Positions 14,355 to 15,559 of a stretch of DNA of 15,559 nucleotides are shown here, one piece after another (the stretch's first letter is position 1; each line of letters starts with the position of its first letter). The notes beneath the pieces were generated by a model. The model searched no databases and had not been told where the DNA came from. It was given only the letters and a program-made list of their open reading frames with translations. Position numbers and translations under genes: made by a program. Source of the DNA: Chrysiogenia bacterium (GTDB lineage Bacteria > JAGRBM01); contig JAGRBM010000259.1 of assembly GCA_020434085.1 (NCBI GenBank), positions 1 to 15,559 on the forward strand. Reading direction: 5' to 3'.

Positions 14355-15559
14355 TCAGTGCAGCTCGAACTCGTCCCGATACTCCGGGACGTAGGCATCC
14401 CACCCCAGTTTTTCTTCGATCGTCTGCCGCATGGTGTCGGCCGCTTGCGGCTCACCGTGGGTGACGAAGGTCCGGCGCGGCGCGCGCGGCATCTGCTGGA
14501 GCCACTCGATAATCTCGTTGCGGTCGGCGTGGGCCGAGAGCATGTCGAGGCGTTCGACCTCGGCGTGGATCTCGTAGTAGTCGCCGTGAATCTTGAGTTC
14601 TTTTGCCCCGCGCAGCATCGCATCGCCGCGGGTGCCGCCCGCCTGGAAACCCGTAAACAACACCGTATTTTTGGGGTCTCCGACGAAGGCCTTCAGGTGG
14701 TGCAGGATGCGCCCGCCCGTCGCCATCCCCGAGGCGGAGATCAGGATCATCGGCCCGTCCTTGCGGTCGAGCTCCATGGAGTCTTCAACCTGCCGCGCAT
14801 ATTTCACTGCGCCGAATACATCGCGGCACTGCTGCTCGCTGAGTTTGTGGGCCTGCAAGTTGTCGCAAAACACGGCCGTGGCCTCGATGGCCATAGGTGA
14901 ATCGATTGCCACCGGCACGTTGTCGATGCGCCCGGCGCGCTTGAGCTCGGAAATGTAATAGAGCAGCGACTGGGTGCGTCCCACGGCGAAGGCGGGAATC
15001 ACCACCACGCCCCCGCGCCGGGTCGTGCGGTTGATGACTTCTTCAAGTGCGTCGAGCGGATCGATCGCAGAGTGCAGGCGGTCGCCGTAGGTGGACTCGA
15101 CCACCAGGTAGTCGGCCTGCATCGGCGGCTCGGGCTCGAGCATGACGGGATCGATCTTGCGACCAAGGTCGCCTGAGAACAGGATGCTGCGTCCCTCATA
15201 CCGAAGGATCACCCACGCCGCACCCAGGATGTGTCCGGCGCGGTGGAACTCGGCAGTGAGCCCGCCGCCCAGATCGACCTTCTCTGCAAACTTTACATTT
15301 CTGAACAGCGAGATCGCCGCCGCGCCCTCGGCCTCGGTATAGAGCGGCAGCGCCGGCGTGTGCTTGGAGAATCCGTGTTTGTTGGCGAACTCGGCGTCGC
15401 GTTCCTGCAGGTGCCCGGAATCGGGAAGCAGGATCTCGCAGAGCTCGCGCGTGGCGACGCTCGTCCAGACCGGTCCCTTGAAGCCCCGGCGCATGAGCAG
15501 CGGGATGTAGCCGCTGTGGTCGAGGTGCGCGTGGGTGAGCACGATTGCGTCGATGTGTC
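14355..15559 (-). CDS. Beta-CASP metallo-beta-lactamase RNA-processing nuclease, N-terminus outside the window
   Basis: About 400 residues are visible; the frame runs open off the right edge, so perhaps 50 N-terminal residues are missing. THAHLDHSG is the HxHxDH metal motif, AGHILGAAW holds the third-motif His, and SGDLGR the fourth-motif Asp. The beta-CASP insertion follows, with DSPMA, SASGMATGG, FTGFQAGGTRG, SAHAD and the final THGEP His. This is the CPSF-73/Ysh1-like bacterial branch (COG1236), typically about 450-470 residues, and not the longer RNase J. Family members are zinc-dependent RNA endo- or exonucleases; a precise substrate is unknown. The gene is convergent with the 89-residue protein gene. 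Confidence 0.92.
   Translation of the reverse strand, partial: HIDAIVLTHAHLDHSGYIPLLMRRGFKGPVWTSVATRELCEILLPDSGHLQERDAEFANKHGFSKHTPALPLYTEAEGAAAISLFRNVKFAEKVDLGGGLTAEFHRAGHILGAAWVILRYEGRSILFSGDLGRKIDPVMLEPEPPMQADYLVVESTYGDRLHSAIDPLDALEEVINRTTRRGGVVVIPAFAVGRTQSLLYYISELKRAGRIDNVPVAIDSPMAIEATAVFCDNLQAHKLSEQQCRDVFGAVKYARQVEDSMELDRKDGPMILISASGMATGGRILHHLKAFVGDPKNTVLFTGFQAGGTRGDAMLRGAKELKIHGDYYEIHAEVERLDMLSAHADRNEIIEWLQQMPRAPRRTFVTHGEPQAADTMRQTIEEKLGWDAYVPEYRDEFELH

Noticed and set aside
1-15559. CRISPR array, tRNA or rRNA gene, insertion sequence, toxin-antitoxin pair or defence system
   Set aside because: No regularly spaced repeats, cloverleaf-like RNA, transposase motifs or recognisable defence domains were found on either strand.

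Overview
The window is GC-rich, gene-dense bacterial chromosome with 14 largely intact genes, one gene split by a nonsense codon, and one gene running off each end. The gene set (HSD10-type SDR, arylsulfotransferase-like lipoproteins, cytochrome c lipoprotein, one-cysteine DksA, beta-CASP nuclease) and codon use suggest a Gram-negative, probably deltaproteobacterial-grade organism. This is inferred from family resemblance only; no rRNA or other strong phylogenetic marker is present. Three lipobox signals (two sulfotransferase-like proteins and the cytochrome) and a Lol/MacB-type exporter fit a two-membrane cell envelope.

Layout. 2-694 (+): 3' part of a short-chain dehydrogenase close to 3-hydroxyacyl-CoA dehydrogenase type 2. 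891-3418 (+): a tandem pair of arylsulfotransferase-like beta-propeller lipoproteins; the first is interrupted by one in-frame TAG where its neighbour has a Trp codon. 3436-3879 (-): an NTF2-fold (CaMKII-association/SnoaL-like) protein. 9498 down to 4012 (-): six closely spaced genes read leftward: a dihydroorotase-family enzyme, an ABC ATPase, an FtsX/MacB permease (4-base overlap with the ATPase), a membrane-anchored DUF3299 protein, an aspartoacylase/succinylglutamate-desuccinylase-family hydrolase and a DoxX membrane protein. ATPase, permease and DUF3299 protein probably form one envelope transport unit. 9784-12562 (+): a divergent DAHP synthase, a DksA/TraR regulator whose zinc finger has lost three of four cysteines, dCTP deaminase and an FmdB-type zinc-ribbon protein. 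12612-13142 (-): a MoaB-type molybdopterin protein, convergent with fmdB over a palindromic terminator. 13363-14350 (+): a cytochrome c lipoprotein with an Ala/Glu-rich stalk, then an 89-residue orphan. 14355-15559 (-): a beta-CASP metallo-beta-lactamase RNase, cut by the window edge.

Three strong intrinsic terminators (after dksA, fmdB and the cytochrome gene) delimit units on the right half. The divergent gap 9499-9783 carries the best promoter candidates, one for each direction. No tRNA, rRNA, CRISPR array, insertion sequence or phage gene is visible. I did not find a clear-cut new multi-gene system. The items most worth a second look are the amber-interrupted sulfotransferase pair, the exporter/DUF3299 cluster, the degenerate-finger DksA and the divergent DAHP synthase with a GNRA-capped leader hairpin.
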